Shown: positions 28,606-36,816 of the stretch, in pieces
How positions within the stretch are numbered: position 1 is the stretch's first letter
Layout: each line of letters starts with the position of its first letter
Source of the DNA: an uncultured Bacteroidia bacterium
Lineage (GTDB): Bacteria; Bacteroidota; Bacteroidia; Bacteroidales; UBA932
Assembly (NCBI GenBank): GCA_902801205.1
Contig: CADCHE010000014.1
Coordinates: 1-54,523 of the forward strand
Length of the DNA stretch: 54,523 bases
Direction of reading: 5' to 3'
Translations under genes and position numbers: made by a program
Notes under the pieces: generated by a model
The model's input: only the letters and a program-made list of their open reading frames with translations
Told to the model about the DNA's origin: nothing
Databases searched by the model: none

Positions 28606-29953
28606 GTGGGTCGCCCGGGTCGGCGACATCCGGATCGGCGGTGGCAATCCCATCGTCGTCCAGACAATGTGCAATACGCATACGGCGGATGTGGACGCTT
28701 CCTTTGCGCAATGTGTGCGGCTGTATGAGGCCGGTGCGCAGCTGATCCGCCTGACGGTCCCCGGACCGGCGGAAGTGGAATCCATGCGGATGCTCCGCGC
28801 GCGCCTCGACGACGCCGGCATACCCGTTCCGTTGGTGGCCGACATCCATTTTTCCGCCGCCACGGCCCTGGCCGTCGCTCCTGTCGTGGAGAAGGTCCGG
28901 ATCAATCCGGGTAACTTCCACCGTGACCATGAAACCGCCCGCAGTCTCTTCGGGCAACTGCTCGGGGTCTGTGCGGAATCCGGGACGGCCATCCGGATCG
29001 GCGTGAATCACGGCTCGCTCGGCGAATACATCACGGGACTGTACGGCAACACTCCGGAGGCCATGGCCCATGCGGCCATGGAGTGGATCCGGATGTGCAT
29101 CGAGGCGCGTTTTTTCAATGTTGTCGTATCGCTCAAATCCAGCAATACCGTGGTGCTCGTCGAGGCCTACCGCCATCTGGAACGCATGATGCGCGAGGCG
29201 GGACACCGTTTCCCGCTCCATGTCGGACTGACCGAATCCGGAAACGGCGACAGTGGCCGGATCAAGTCCTGCGTCGGCATTTCCACCCTCCTCTCGGAGG
29301 GCCTCGGCGACACCCTGCGCGTTTCCCTGACGGAAGATCCGGAAGCCGAACTGCCGGTCGCGCGGTATCTGGCCGACCGGTATGAAGGTCGGACCGCTTC
29401 CTCCCTCGTCTCCCTGAAAGTTGAAGGGAAGCAGGTCTGCGCCCGGTACGAGGCGCCTTCCCGGGAGCGGCTCCTGCTCGACGCCTCCTGTGATTTCGGA
29501 AAGCGGCTGCTGGAAGGTTCCGTCGATGCGCTGACGCTGGAAGGAACCTACCTGGACACGGACGGGACCCCTGTTTCCCTGACCGATTCCGGCTTCGGCG
29601 CCTACCTCGAAGATGAACTGATGCAGGCTGCCCGGCGGCGTTTCTACAAGCCGGAATACATCGCTTGCCCGGGCTGCGGGCGGACGATGTACGACCTCCA
29701 GGGCGCCCTGGAAGAGGTAAAAGCGCGCACGGCTCATTTGAAGAATGTCGTCATTGCCGTGATGGGCTGCATCGTCAACGGCCCCGGTGAGATGGCGGAC
29801 GCGGACTGGGGCTATGTCGGCGAGGGAGGCGGCAAGGTATCGATCTACCGTGGCAAGACACCCGTCCTGCGCCACGTCCCCCAGGAGGAAGCGGCCGACA
29901 GGCTGCTGGAACTGATTGAATCAGAAGGGAGTCAGGGGCGGGCTCTGCTTTAA
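28592..29953 (+). CDS. ispG: 4-hydroxy-3-methylbut-2-enyl diphosphate synthase IspG (GcpE)
   Basis: Penultimate enzyme of the MEP isoprenoid pathway. I start at ATG 28592 (453 residues, MKVNEWVARVGDIRIGG); a GTG at 28571 is in frame. The TIM-barrel half shows NPIVVQTMCNT, PVPLVADIHF, VRINPGN and LKSSNTVVLVEAYRH. The [4Fe-4S] domain has CPGCGRT (first Cys near 358) and GCIVNGPGE. The stretch between them is about 88 residues longer than in the 372-residue enterobacterial enzyme but much shorter than the insert I recall for other Bacteroidota and plants. It overlaps the upstream barrel gene by 14 bases. Confidence 0.95.
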   Translation: MKVNEWVARVGDIRIGGGNPIVVQTMCNTHTADVDASFAQCVRLYEAGAQLIRLTVPGPAEVESMRMLRARLDDAGIPVPLVADIHFSAATALAVAPVVEKVRINPGNFHRDHETARSLFGQLLGVCAESGTAIRIGVNHGSLGEYITGLYGNTPEAMAHAAMEWIRMCIEARFFNVVVSLKSSNTVVLVEAYRHLERMMREAGHRFPLHVGLTESGNGDSGRIKSCVGISTLLSEGLGDTLRVSLTEDPEAELPVARYLADRYEGRTASSLVSLKVEGKQVCARYEAPSRERLLLDASCDFGKRLLEGSVDALTLEGTYLDTDGTPVSLTDSGFGAYLEDELMQAARRRFYKPEYIACPGCGRTMYDLQGALEEVKARTAHLKNVVIAVMGCIVNGPGEMADADWGYVGEGGGKVSIYRGKTPVLRHVPQEEAADRLLELIESEGSQGRALL

Positions 29954-30005
29954 GGAGCGGAGCGGCCGAAGGCGGCATCAGGCCGCAACGGAAGTCTAGT
30001 GTTGT

Positions 30006-30665
30006 TTATTTCAGCTGGGCGATCACGGTCTCGCAGGCCCGTGTCAGGTCTCCCACTTTCACTTTGATCTCGGCGTCGAGCGGCAGGTACATGTCGATGC
30101 GCGAGCCGAACTTGATGATGCCGCATTGGGCTCCCCTGCGGACCGGCTCCCCTTTCTTCGAATAGATGACGATCCGGCGAGCGAAGGTGCCCGCGATCTG
30201 CTTGAAAAGGAGTTCTCCCTTTTCGCTGCGGATGACGGTGGAAGAATGTTCGTTCTTCTCCGATGCCTTGGGGTGGAACGCCAGGAGGTATTTCCCGGGA
30301 TGGTATTTATAATAGGAAACCGTCCCGTCCATCGGCCAGAAATTCGCGTGGACGTCGAAGAAATTCATGTAGATGGAGACGAGCATGCAGTCCCGCTTGA
30401 GGTATTCGCCTTCGTAGGCGGGCAGGATCTGGAGGATCTTCCCATCGGCGACGGCTGTCACCGTGCCGGCATCCCCCGCCGGTGTCTCACGCTCGGGTAC
30501 GCGGTGGAACCAGGTGACGAAGCAACCGAACACGCCCAGCAGGACGAGCAACGGAATCCGGACCGCCGCGACGGAGGTGAAACGGATGACCACGAAGCCC
30601 AGCAGCAGGACGATCGCCCAGACCAGCAGGATGGTGCCGTAACAGTCGGAATCGATCTTGATCAT
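30006..30665 (-). CDS. psd: Phosphatidylserine decarboxylase
   Basis: Pyruvoyl enzyme turning phosphatidylserine into phosphatidylethanolamine at the inner membrane. The 219 residues start at ATG 30665 (MIKIDSDCYG); an earlier in-frame Met at 30710 lies inside cdsA. Two N-terminal hydrophobic segments (about 8-60) are followed by MNFFDVHANFWPMDG (catalytic Asp-His motif) and KFGSRIDMYLP, where cleavage between Gly and Ser makes the pyruvoyl group. The GS motif with following Arg marks the short soluble-type Psd subfamily. It is last in the rsfS-ftsH-cdsA-psd unit, 10 bases after cdsA. Confidence 0.94.
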   Translation of the reverse strand: MIKIDSDCYGTILLVWAIVLLLGFVVIRFTSVAAVRIPLLVLLGVFGCFVTWFHRVPERETPAGDAGTVTAVADGKILQILPAYEGEYLKRDCMLVSIYMNFFDVHANFWPMDGTVSYYKYHPGKYLLAFHPKASEKNEHSSTVIRSEKGELLFKQIAGTFARRIVIYSKKGEPVRRGAQCGIIKFGSRIDMYLPLDAEIKVKVGDLTRACETVIAQLK

Positions 30666-30675
30666 AGCGAAAGGG

Positions 30676-31506
30676 TTAAAGCAAGTCAAACATAGCCAGA
30701 TATATCGCACCGATCGGCATCGCCATCAGCGTGCTGTCGAACCGGTCGAGCATGCCGCCGTGACCGGGAATGATGTTGCCGGAGTCCTTGACCCCGTAGA
30801 CACGCTTCCATTGCGACTCATACAGGTCGCCGTAAACGCCCGCAATGCACATGATCAGCGAAAGGATGATGCAGTGCATGAGGGGGAAACGAAGCATGCC
30901 GCAGTAGTAGAGGATGATGGCGGAACCGACGGAGGTCGTCAATCCGCCGAAGAAGCCGACCCAGGTCTTTTTCGGAGAAACGGACTCGAAAAGCTTTTTC
31001 GGGAACTTCTTGCCCAGCAGGATGCCGAACGTGAATGCGCCGACGTCGGAGCACCAGATGATGACGAAGAAGCAGATCAGCAGCAGGCCGCTGAAGTTGC
31101 CGGCCTTGTCGAAGGCGATCAGGTTGGAGAGCGCCGTGGGCAAGGCGATGTAAAGCAGCCCCGTGTAGATGTTCGAAAACTTGCCGTATTCTTCCTTGTC
31201 CTTGACGTACAGCGAGTTGATCATGATGATGAAGATCGGAACCATGACCAGGACCACCATCCGCATCGGCGTGTGGTAACAACAGGTTGCGAACATGACT
31301 CCGAAAATGAAGATCGCGGCCAGCACGGCCAGGAACTTGGAGAAGCCGTAGCTTTTCCCCATCGTGATGTGATAGAATTCCAGCAGCATGACGGAGGTGA
31401 TGAAGACCACCATGCCCGCGAAAAGGAACTTGTTGAACATCAGGCAGGCGAGCATCACCAGCACGAATCCGATGCCGGAGATGGTGCGTACAGTTACGTT
31501 ATTCAT
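30676..31506 (-). CDS. cdsA: Phosphatidate cytidylyltransferase
   Basis: Integral membrane enzyme making CDP-diacylglycerol, the precursor for phosphatidylserine and other phospholipids. 276 residues from ATG 31506 ([13 protein letters not shown]); frame extension upstream to 31686 is inside ftsH and rejected. Around seven hydrophobic segments. The family signature runs from SPKKTWVGFFGG to GDLYESQWKRVYGVKDSG, then PGHGGMLDRFDS with the catalytic Asp residues. Its ATG overlaps the ftsH stop by 8 bases (ATGAATAA). The next gene, psd, acts two steps later in the same pathway. Confidence 0.95.
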   Translation of the reverse strand: MNNVTVRTISGIGFVLVMLACLMFNKFLFAGMVVFITSVMLLEFYHITMGKSYGFSKFLAVLAAIFIFGVMFATCCYHTPMRMVVLVMVPIFIIMINSLYVKDKEEYGKFSNIYTGLLYIALPTALSNLIAFDKAGNFSGLLLICFFVIIWCSDVGAFTFGILLGKKFPKKLFESVSPKKTWVGFFGGLTTSVGSAIILYYCGMLRFPLMHCIILSLIMCIAGVYGDLYESQWKRVYGVKDSGNIIPGHGGMLDRFDSTLMAMPIGAIYLAMFDLL

Positions 31507-33469
31507 CACCCTGCGCTTTTTCCGGTTCTTCCGCCGGGGCCTCCGGCGCCGCCGTAGCGGGGCGTACTTTCGGACCAAGGATCCGCTCCAGGTCATCCGC
31601 CATGATGACTTCCTTATCAAGGAGCAGTTCCGCCACCTGGCGGAATGCCGCTTCGTGCTCCCGGAGGATGTTTTCCGTTCGGACACGGACGGTTTCGACG
31701 ATGTCCCGGACTTCCTGGTCCATCAGTTCCGCCGTCTTTTCGCTGTAGGGCTTCACGAGTTCGAATCCGCGCGACCCGGTGGAATCGTAGAAGGACAAAG
31801 GCCCGATCTTGTCGCTCATGCCATAGTACTGGACCATGGCGTAGGCCATGTTGGTGAGCCGTTCGAAGTCGCTCAGCGCCCCGGTGGAAGGCTCTCCGTT
31901 GATGATCCACTCGGCCGCGCGTCCGCCCATCAGCGTACACATCTCGTCCATCATGTAGGAACGCGACCAGTTCTTCCGTTCGGCAGGCAGGTTCCAGGTC
32001 AAGCCCAGCGCCTTTCCGCGCGGGATGATGCTGACTTTCAACACCGGATCGGCTTCCGGCAGCAGCCAGCCGACGACGGCATGGCCGGCCTCGTGGTAAG
32101 CGGTCGTCCGCTTCTCGGCCGGCGTCATGATGGTGTTGTCCTTCCGCTCCAGACCGCCGATGATGCGGTCGACGGCGTCCATGAAGTCCTGCATTTCGAT
32201 CACTTTCTTGTTCTTGCGGGCGGCCGTGAGGGCGGCTTCGTTGCAGACATTCGCGATGTCGGCGCCGGAGAAACCGGGCGTATGCTTGGCCATCAGTTTG
32301 ACGTCGAAGTCGTCCGCGACCTTGAGACCGCGCAGGTGCACCTGGAAGATTTCTTCGCGCTCGTTCACTTCCGGCAGTTCCACATGGATCTGGCGGTCGA
32401 ACCGGCCGGCACGCATCAGTGCCTTGTCGAGGATGTCGGCCCGGTTGGTGGCTGCGAGGATGATGACGCCGCTGTTCGTTCCGAAACCGTCCATCTCGGT
32501 CAGGAGCTGGTTCAAGGTGTTTTCACGCTCGTCGTTGCTCGAGAAACCGGCGTTCTTGCCACGGGCGCGTCCGACGGCGTCAATCTCGTCGATGAAGACG
32601 ATGCAGGGGGCTTTCTCCTTTGCCTGCCGGAACAGGTCACGCACACGTGACGCACCTACGCCGACGAACATCTCCACGAAGTCGGAACCGGAAATCGAGA
32701 AGAACGGAACGTTCGCCTCCCCCGCCACGGCCTTCGCCAGCAGGGTCTTGCCCGTTCCGGGAGGACCGACCAGGAGGGCTCCCTTGGGAATTTTTCCGCC
32801 CAGTGCGGTGTATTTCTGGGGATTCTTCAGGAAGTCGACGATCTCCATCACCTCGTCCTTGGCGCCGTACAGTCCGGCGACATCCTTGAAGGTGACGTTG
32901 ACTTTGTCCTTGTCGGCGAGCTTCCCGGTCGCGCGGCCTACGTTGAAGATGCCGCCGCCCGGTCCGCCGGGGCCTGCGCCGTTCGCGCGGTTCATGCCGC
33001 GGAACATCCAGACCCACATCAGCACCAGCAGGAGGAGCGGAAGGATCATCTCGAGCGCACTAGACCAGAAATGGCTCTCGCTCTTGACGACCACCTTCAC
33101 CTGCGCGTCGGCGGGCAGTCCTTCGTTCAGGGCACCGAACTCATTCTCGGCGTCGAACTTGTCGGATACCAGGAAGATGAAGTGCGGCGAACGGGCCGGC
33201 ACCTTGCCGCCGAACTTGTCGGCGTACTTGGCCAGCCGGTCCGGACGGACCGTCACTTCGCCCCTGTAGTCGTTGCGGATATAATCGATCTGCTTGATGT
33301 CCCCTTCCCGGAACATTTCCTTAACCTCCGCCCACTCGGCTTTCTGTGGATTGGCGGCACCCTGATTGTTCATGAGCATCCAGCCGATGCCCAGGACGAG
33401 AAGCAGGTAGAACCAGGAGAAATTGAAGCGGAAGGTGAACTGCTTCTGGGGTTTGTTCTCGTCAGGCAT
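31499..33469 (-). CDS. ftsH: ATP-dependent zinc metalloprotease FtsH
   Basis: Membrane-anchored AAA+ protease controlling turnover of membrane and regulatory proteins. 656 residues from ATG 33469. Two transmembrane segments near 17-34 and about 125-145 flank the periplasmic domain. Walker A GPPGTGKT, Walker [11 protein letters not shown], and the SRH ([20 protein letters not shown]) follow. The zinc site is HEAGH, with a downstream Asp in the [10 protein letters not shown] region. It overlaps rsfS upstream and cdsA downstream by 8 bases each, so the four-gene unit is translationally coupled. Confidence 0.97.
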   Translation of the reverse strand: MPDENKPQKQFTFRFNFSWFYLLLVLGIGWMLMNNQGAANPQKAEWAEVKEMFREGDIKQIDYIRNDYRGEVTVRPDRLAKYADKFGGKVPARSPHFIFLVSDKFDAENEFGALNEGLPADAQVKVVVKSESHFWSSALEMILPLLLLVLMWVWMFRGMNRANGAGPGGPGGGIFNVGRATGKLADKDKVNVTFKDVAGLYGAKDEVMEIVDFLKNPQKYTALGGKIPKGALLVGPPGTGKTLLAKAVAGEANVPFFSISGSDFVEMFVGVGASRVRDLFRQAKEKAPCIVFIDEIDAVGRARGKNAGFSSNDERENTLNQLLTEMDGFGTNSGVIILAATNRADILDKALMRAGRFDRQIHVELPEVNEREEIFQVHLRGLKVADDFDVKLMAKHTPGFSGADIANVCNEAALTAARKNKKVIEMQDFMDAVDRIIGGLERKDNTIMTPAEKRTTAYHEAGHAVVGWLLPEADPVLKVSIIPRGKALGLTWNLPAERKNWSRSYMMDEMCTLMGGRAAEWIINGEPSTGALSDFERLTNMAYAMVQYYGMSDKIGPLSFYDSTGSRGFELVKPYSEKTAELMDQEVRDIVETVRVRTENILREHEAAFRQVAELLLDKEVIMADDLERILGPKVRPATAAPEAPAEEPEKAQGDE

Positions 33470-33854
33470 CTTCTTCCGTTTTTTTCGTTTTGGAAGCGGG
33501 TTTGCGCCGTTCCTTGTATTCCTTGCGCGGCGCATCGGCCCAAAGTTCCTCCAGCCGGTAGAAAGCCCGGTATTCGGTCAGGAAAATATGGGCGATGATA
33601 TCGCCGTAATCGAGGATGATCCAGAATCCGTTCTCGAAGCCTTGGGTGCGAAGCGGCTTACGGCCCAGTTCGGTGCGCATCTTTTCGATCACGCTGTCCG
33701 CGATGGCGTTCACATTGGTCGTGGAATCGCCGTTGCAGATCATGAAATGGTCCGTAATGGCCGTTCCGATCTGCCGGAGGTCGATATCGACGACGTTCTG
33801 TGCTTTCTTGTCGAGCATGGCGTCCGCCATCACCCTGAGGTCGTGTGTAATCAT
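33462..33854 (-). CDS. rsfS: Ribosomal silencing factor RsfS
   Basis: Binds ribosomal protein uL14 and blocks subunit joining in nutrient limitation. The 130 residues hold the family core: DALLDKKAQ-like start, DIDLRQIGTAITDHFMICNG and GFENGFWIILDYGDIIAHIFLTEYRAFYRLEELWADA. The C-terminal 20 residues are Lys-rich ([17 protein letters not shown]) and probably disordered. First gene of the rsfS-ftsH-cdsA-psd unit, with its own divergent promoter facing birA. Confidence 0.93.
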   Translation of the reverse strand: MITHDLRVMADAMLDKKAQNVVDIDLRQIGTAITDHFMICNGDSTTNVNAIADSVIEKMRTELGRKPLRTQGFENGFWIILDYGDIIAHIFLTEYRAFYRLEELWADAPRKEYKERRKPASKTKKTEEDA

Positions 33855-33867
33855 ATGAAAAAACCGT

Positions 33868-33875
33868 TAAATTTG
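33868..33875 (+). promoter_or_regulatory. Candidate -7 box TAAATTTG (birA)
   Basis: Exact TAnnTTTG match, 45 bases before the birA ATG. Confidence 0.6.
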
Positions 33876-33893
33876 CATTATTATTACAATCTA

Positions 33894-33901
33894 CAAATAT
33901 A
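33894..33901 (-). promoter_or_regulatory. Candidate -7 box TATATTTG (rsfS operon)
   Basis: Exact minus-strand match 40 bases before the rsfS ATG. Faces the birA box in a 65-base gap; the two transcripts would start within about 10 bases of each other and overlap. Confidence 0.6.
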
Positions 33902-33919
33902 AAAACAAATTCTGAACCA

Positions 33920-34666
33920 ATGAAAGAATCTGTCCGGATACTGTGGTTCGAAACGCTGGATTCCACGAACAACGAGGCCCTGAGGCGTTTGGATGACCTT
34001 GACAATTTGTCAGTTCTGGCTGCCCGGGAACAGACGGCCGGACGCGGACAGCGGGGCAACCGCTGGCATGCGGCTCCCGGTGAGAACCTGACGTTCTCGC
34101 TCGTCTTCAAGCCGGGATTTCCCCTCCCCGCCGCCGAAGCCTTCGGCATCTCCCGCGCTGCCGCGCTCGCTGTGCGGGAATATCTGCAGAGCCGCGGCAT
34201 CAGTGCCTTCGTCAAGTGGCCGAACGACATCTATGTCCGCAACCGGAAGATTTGCGGCATGCTTGTCGAGAACGCCCTGCAGGACGGTTTCGTCCGGGCC
34301 AGCGTCATCGGTATCGGACTGAATGTCAACCAGCGGACGTTCCGCCCCGATCTCGTCAATCCGGTTTCCATGGCGCTTGTTTCCGGAGAGAACTACACGC
34401 CCGAGACGGAACTTGAAGCTTTGTGCGGTTTCCTGGCTGCGGCATTGGGTGCGCTGGCGGTCCCCGACGAAACGGCTGCGCAGGCCCGGCGGTACCGGGT
34501 TGCCCTCTACCGTCTCGGCGAACGGCACGAATACGTCCGCTGCGCCGACGGAACCTCTTTCCATGCCCGGATCTGGGACGTGGACAATACGGGAAGGCTG
34601 CTTCTGGAAAATGAAAAAGGCGAACGGGAGTCGTTCGCCTTCAAAGAGATCAGCTTCGTTATCTGA
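33920..34666 (+). CDS. birA: Biotin--[acetyl-CoA-carboxylase] ligase, monofunctional
   Basis: Attaches biotin to the carboxyl-carrier protein. 248 residues without the N-terminal helix-turn-helix of the regulatory form, so a class I ligase that does not repress biotin genes. Motifs are TLDSTNNEAL (17-26), the biotinyl-AMP loop GRGQRGNRWHA, ENLTFSLVFKP, KWPNDIYV (catalytic Lys and Asp) and IGIGLNVNQ. A small C-terminal domain follows. Convergent with rpe, the two stop regions overlapping by 8 bases (34659-34666). Confidence 0.95.
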   Translation: MKESVRILWFETLDSTNNEALRRLDDLDNLSVLAAREQTAGRGQRGNRWHAAPGENLTFSLVFKPGFPLPAAEAFGISRAAALAVREYLQSRGISAFVKWPNDIYVRNRKICGMLVENALQDGFVRASVIGIGLNVNQRTFRPDLVNPVSMALVSGENYTPETELEALCGFLAAALGALAVPDETAAQARRYRVALYRLGERHEYVRCADGTSFHARIWDVDNTGRLLLENEKGERESFAFKEISFVI

Positions 34667-35315
34667 CGCGCATCTGCTTGATCGCTTCCGCGGGATCTGC
34701 CGCTTTGAACACCGAACTACCCGCAACCAGGATCTCCGCGCCGGCATCGGCCAGTTGCGCCGCGTTCGCCGCAGATACACCGCCGTCGACCTCGATGGGC
34801 CGCAGGAGGCCCCTGCGCTCCATCTCCTCATGCAGCTGACGGATGCGTCCGATGGAATCTTCGATGAACTTCTGCCCGCCGAATCCGGCGAACACCGACA
34901 TGATCAGGAAGAAATCCACCTTTTCGATGTAGGGGTACAGCCGGTCGACCGGAACGTCGGGGTCGATGGCGAGGCCGGCCTTCGCGCCGCAGCGGTGTAC
35001 CAGGTCGAGGATCTCTCCGGCATCGATGCCAGCTTCGTCAGCGGCTTCCAGGTGGAAGCTGATCATCTGCGCGCCGGCTTTCGCGAAGCGTTCGATGTAT
35101 TTCTCGGGATGGACGATCATCAGGTGGACATCCATCGGCACTTCGATGACCTTGGCGATGGCCTCCATGACCGGGAAACCGAAGGAGATGTTGGGGACCA
35201 GGCTCCCGTCCATTACGTCGATGTGGATGAGGTCCGCGTGTTCGTTGATCATTTTCAGGTCGGGCTCCAGGTGCAGGAAATTGCCCGACAGGATGGAAGG
35301 TGCGATTTGTATCAT
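34659..35315 (-). CDS. rpe: Ribulose-phosphate 3-epimerase
   Basis: Pentose-phosphate enzyme converting ribulose 5-phosphate and xylulose 5-phosphate. 218 residues, a TIM barrel. Substrate/metal residues are seen in APSILSGNF (Ser), LIHIDVMDG (His, Asp), DVHLMIVHP (His) and VDGGVSAANA (Asp), with the SVFAGFGGQKFIE phosphate loop. The usual SV-x-PGFGGQ has Ala in place of Pro here, a minor change. It is 13 bases from the pepD stop on the same strand. Confidence 0.96.
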   Translation of the reverse strand: MIQIAPSILSGNFLHLEPDLKMINEHADLIHIDVMDGSLVPNISFGFPVMEAIAKVIEVPMDVHLMIVHPEKYIERFAKAGAQMISFHLEAADEAGIDAGEILDLVHRCGAKAGLAIDPDVPVDRLYPYIEKVDFFLIMSVFAGFGGQKFIEDSIGRIRQLHEEMERRGLLRPIEVDGGVSAANAAQLADAGAEILVAGSSVFKAADPAEAIKQMRVR

Positions 35316-35328
35316 AGTATAGTCTTTT

Positions 35329-36756
35329 TTACTGTTGGAAACGGATGACGACGTCGGCGAGATGGCGCGTGAATTTCTCCAGGGAAGCCAGGTCGAGCCG
35401 TTCGCCCGGCGTATGCACGCCGCGGAGGGTGGGGCCGAAGGAAATCATGTCCAGATCGCCGAACTTTTCTCCGAAGAGGCCACATTCCAGGCCGGCATGG
35501 ATCGCCTTGACCTCGGGCTCGGTCCGGAAGAGCGCGCGGTAGGAGGCCACGCTGACTTCCAGGATCCTGGAGTGCAGGTTGGGCTTCCAGCCGGGGTACT
35601 CCGAAGCGTGCTCGACCTCGGCGCCGGCCAGCAGGAAGTGGGCGGCCACCTTGGCTCCCATCATTCTGCGGGCGGATGCCGTGGCGCTCCGCTGGCTGGT
35701 GACGATGTGCGCCACGCCTTCCTCCATGCGGATGGAGGCCAGGTTGGTCGACGTTTCTACGAGGCCGGGGATGTCCTGGCTCATCGCTTCGACACCATGC
35801 GGGCAGGCGAAGAGTGCACGGATCAGGCGCAAGGCATCCGCGTCCGCCATCGGGGGCATTTCCGCCGGGGCCGTTTCGCAGGTGAACCGGGCGTCCGGAT
35901 CGGACTGGAAATGCTCGGCGCGTACTTCCTCCCCGAAAGCGGCGAAGCGGCGGGCGGTCGCTGCCGGGTCGGGGACGGCGACCACGGCTTCGCACTCGCG
36001 GGCGATCGCGTTCGGTTTGCCGCCGCCTTCCAGGTGGATCAGCTGCAGGCCATGGGGATAATCCCCATCGAGGAAGCGGGCCATCGTCTGCACGGCGTTG
36101 ATCCGTTCCTTGTCGATGTCGTCACCGCTGTGCCCGCCGAGGGCACCGGCGATGCGCAGCACGGCCGTCTTGTATCCCGGCCGGAGCGTTCCGGTCGTAT
36201 ATCGGAAAGTGGCGAAGGTGTCGAGGCCGCCGGCGCAGCCGATGAACAGCTGGCCTTCGTCTTCGGAATCGAGGTTGATGAGGGTACGGCCCGTGAAGAA
36301 ACCGGGTTCCATGCCGAAGGCACCATCCATGCCCGTCTCCTCGGAGACCGTGAAGACGCACTCGAGGCGGCCGGTGGGCAGGTCGCTCTCCAGCAGGGCG
36401 AGCATGGCTGCTACGCCGATGCCGTCGTCGGCCCCCAGGGTCGTTTCCTTGGCGATCATCCATCCATTTTCGATCACATATTCGATCGGATCCTTGCCGA
36501 AGTCGTGCGCGGAGCCTTTCAGTTTCTCGCAGACCATGTCCTGGTGGCCCTGGAGCACCAGCGTCGGCGTCTGCTCCTTCCCGGGAGCCGGCTCCTTGGT
36601 GATGCAGACGTTGCCGACGGCGTCGGTGCGGCATGCGAGCGCATGGGCGCGGGCGAAGTCCTGCAGGTAGGCCTGCATCTGCTCTTCATGCCCGGATTCC
36701 CTGGGGATCCGGGTGATTTCCTTGAATATTTCCAGGATTCTTTCCGAATTCATCAT
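35329..36756 (-). CDS. pepD: Aminoacyl-histidine (cytosolic non-specific) dipeptidase, PepD family M20
   Basis: Di-zinc dipeptidase of the cytosol. 475 residues. Zinc ligands and active site are recognisable in VLQGHQDMVCEK (His, Asp), LGADDGIGVA (Asp), TVSEETGMDGA (Glu-Glu) and NLDSEDEGQLFIGCAGG (Asp). The lid/dimerisation domain is in the middle and a C-terminal metal His is in FGPTLRGVHTPGE. Start codons at 36756 and 36753 are adjacent. It lies between dnaA (upstream, 52 bases) and rpe. Confidence 0.95.
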   Translation of the reverse strand: MMNSERILEIFKEITRIPRESGHEEQMQAYLQDFARAHALACRTDAVGNVCITKEPAPGKEQTPTLVLQGHQDMVCEKLKGSAHDFGKDPIEYVIENGWMIAKETTLGADDGIGVAAMLALLESDLPTGRLECVFTVSEETGMDGAFGMEPGFFTGRTLINLDSEDEGQLFIGCAGGLDTFATFRYTTGTLRPGYKTAVLRIAGALGGHSGDDIDKERINAVQTMARFLDGDYPHGLQLIHLEGGGKPNAIARECEAVVAVPDPAATARRFAAFGEEVRAEHFQSDPDARFTCETAPAEMPPMADADALRLIRALFACPHGVEAMSQDIPGLVETSTNLASIRMEEGVAHIVTSQRSATASARRMMGAKVAAHFLLAGAEVEHASEYPGWKPNLHSRILEVSVASYRALFRTEPEVKAIHAGLECGLFGEKFGDLDMISFGPTLRGVHTPGERLDLASLEKFTRHLADVVIRFQQ

Positions 36757-36795
36757 TTTTTTCCTGTTTCATTTGGTATGTGGATGCCCGAAAAT

Positions 36796-36816
36796 GGAAA
36801 AGCCGGCTTCACCGGC
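36796..36816 (-). terminator. Weak hairpin overlapping the dnaA stop
   Basis: GCCGG (36802-36806) pairs with CCGGC (36812-36816) around a 5-base loop that contains part of the stop codon; in the minus direction it is followed by only four U. A weak terminator or an mRNA-end structure. Confidence 0.35.

Noticed and set aside
29972-29986. GCGGC-ATCAG-GCCGC hairpin as a terminator between ispG and psd
   Set aside because: Five-bp stem with no U-run on either strand.
31507-31686. N-terminal extension of CdsA by 60 residues
   Set aside because: It is Arg/Lys/Ser-rich and lies wholly inside ftsH; the ATG at 31506 gives the normal CdsA N-terminus.
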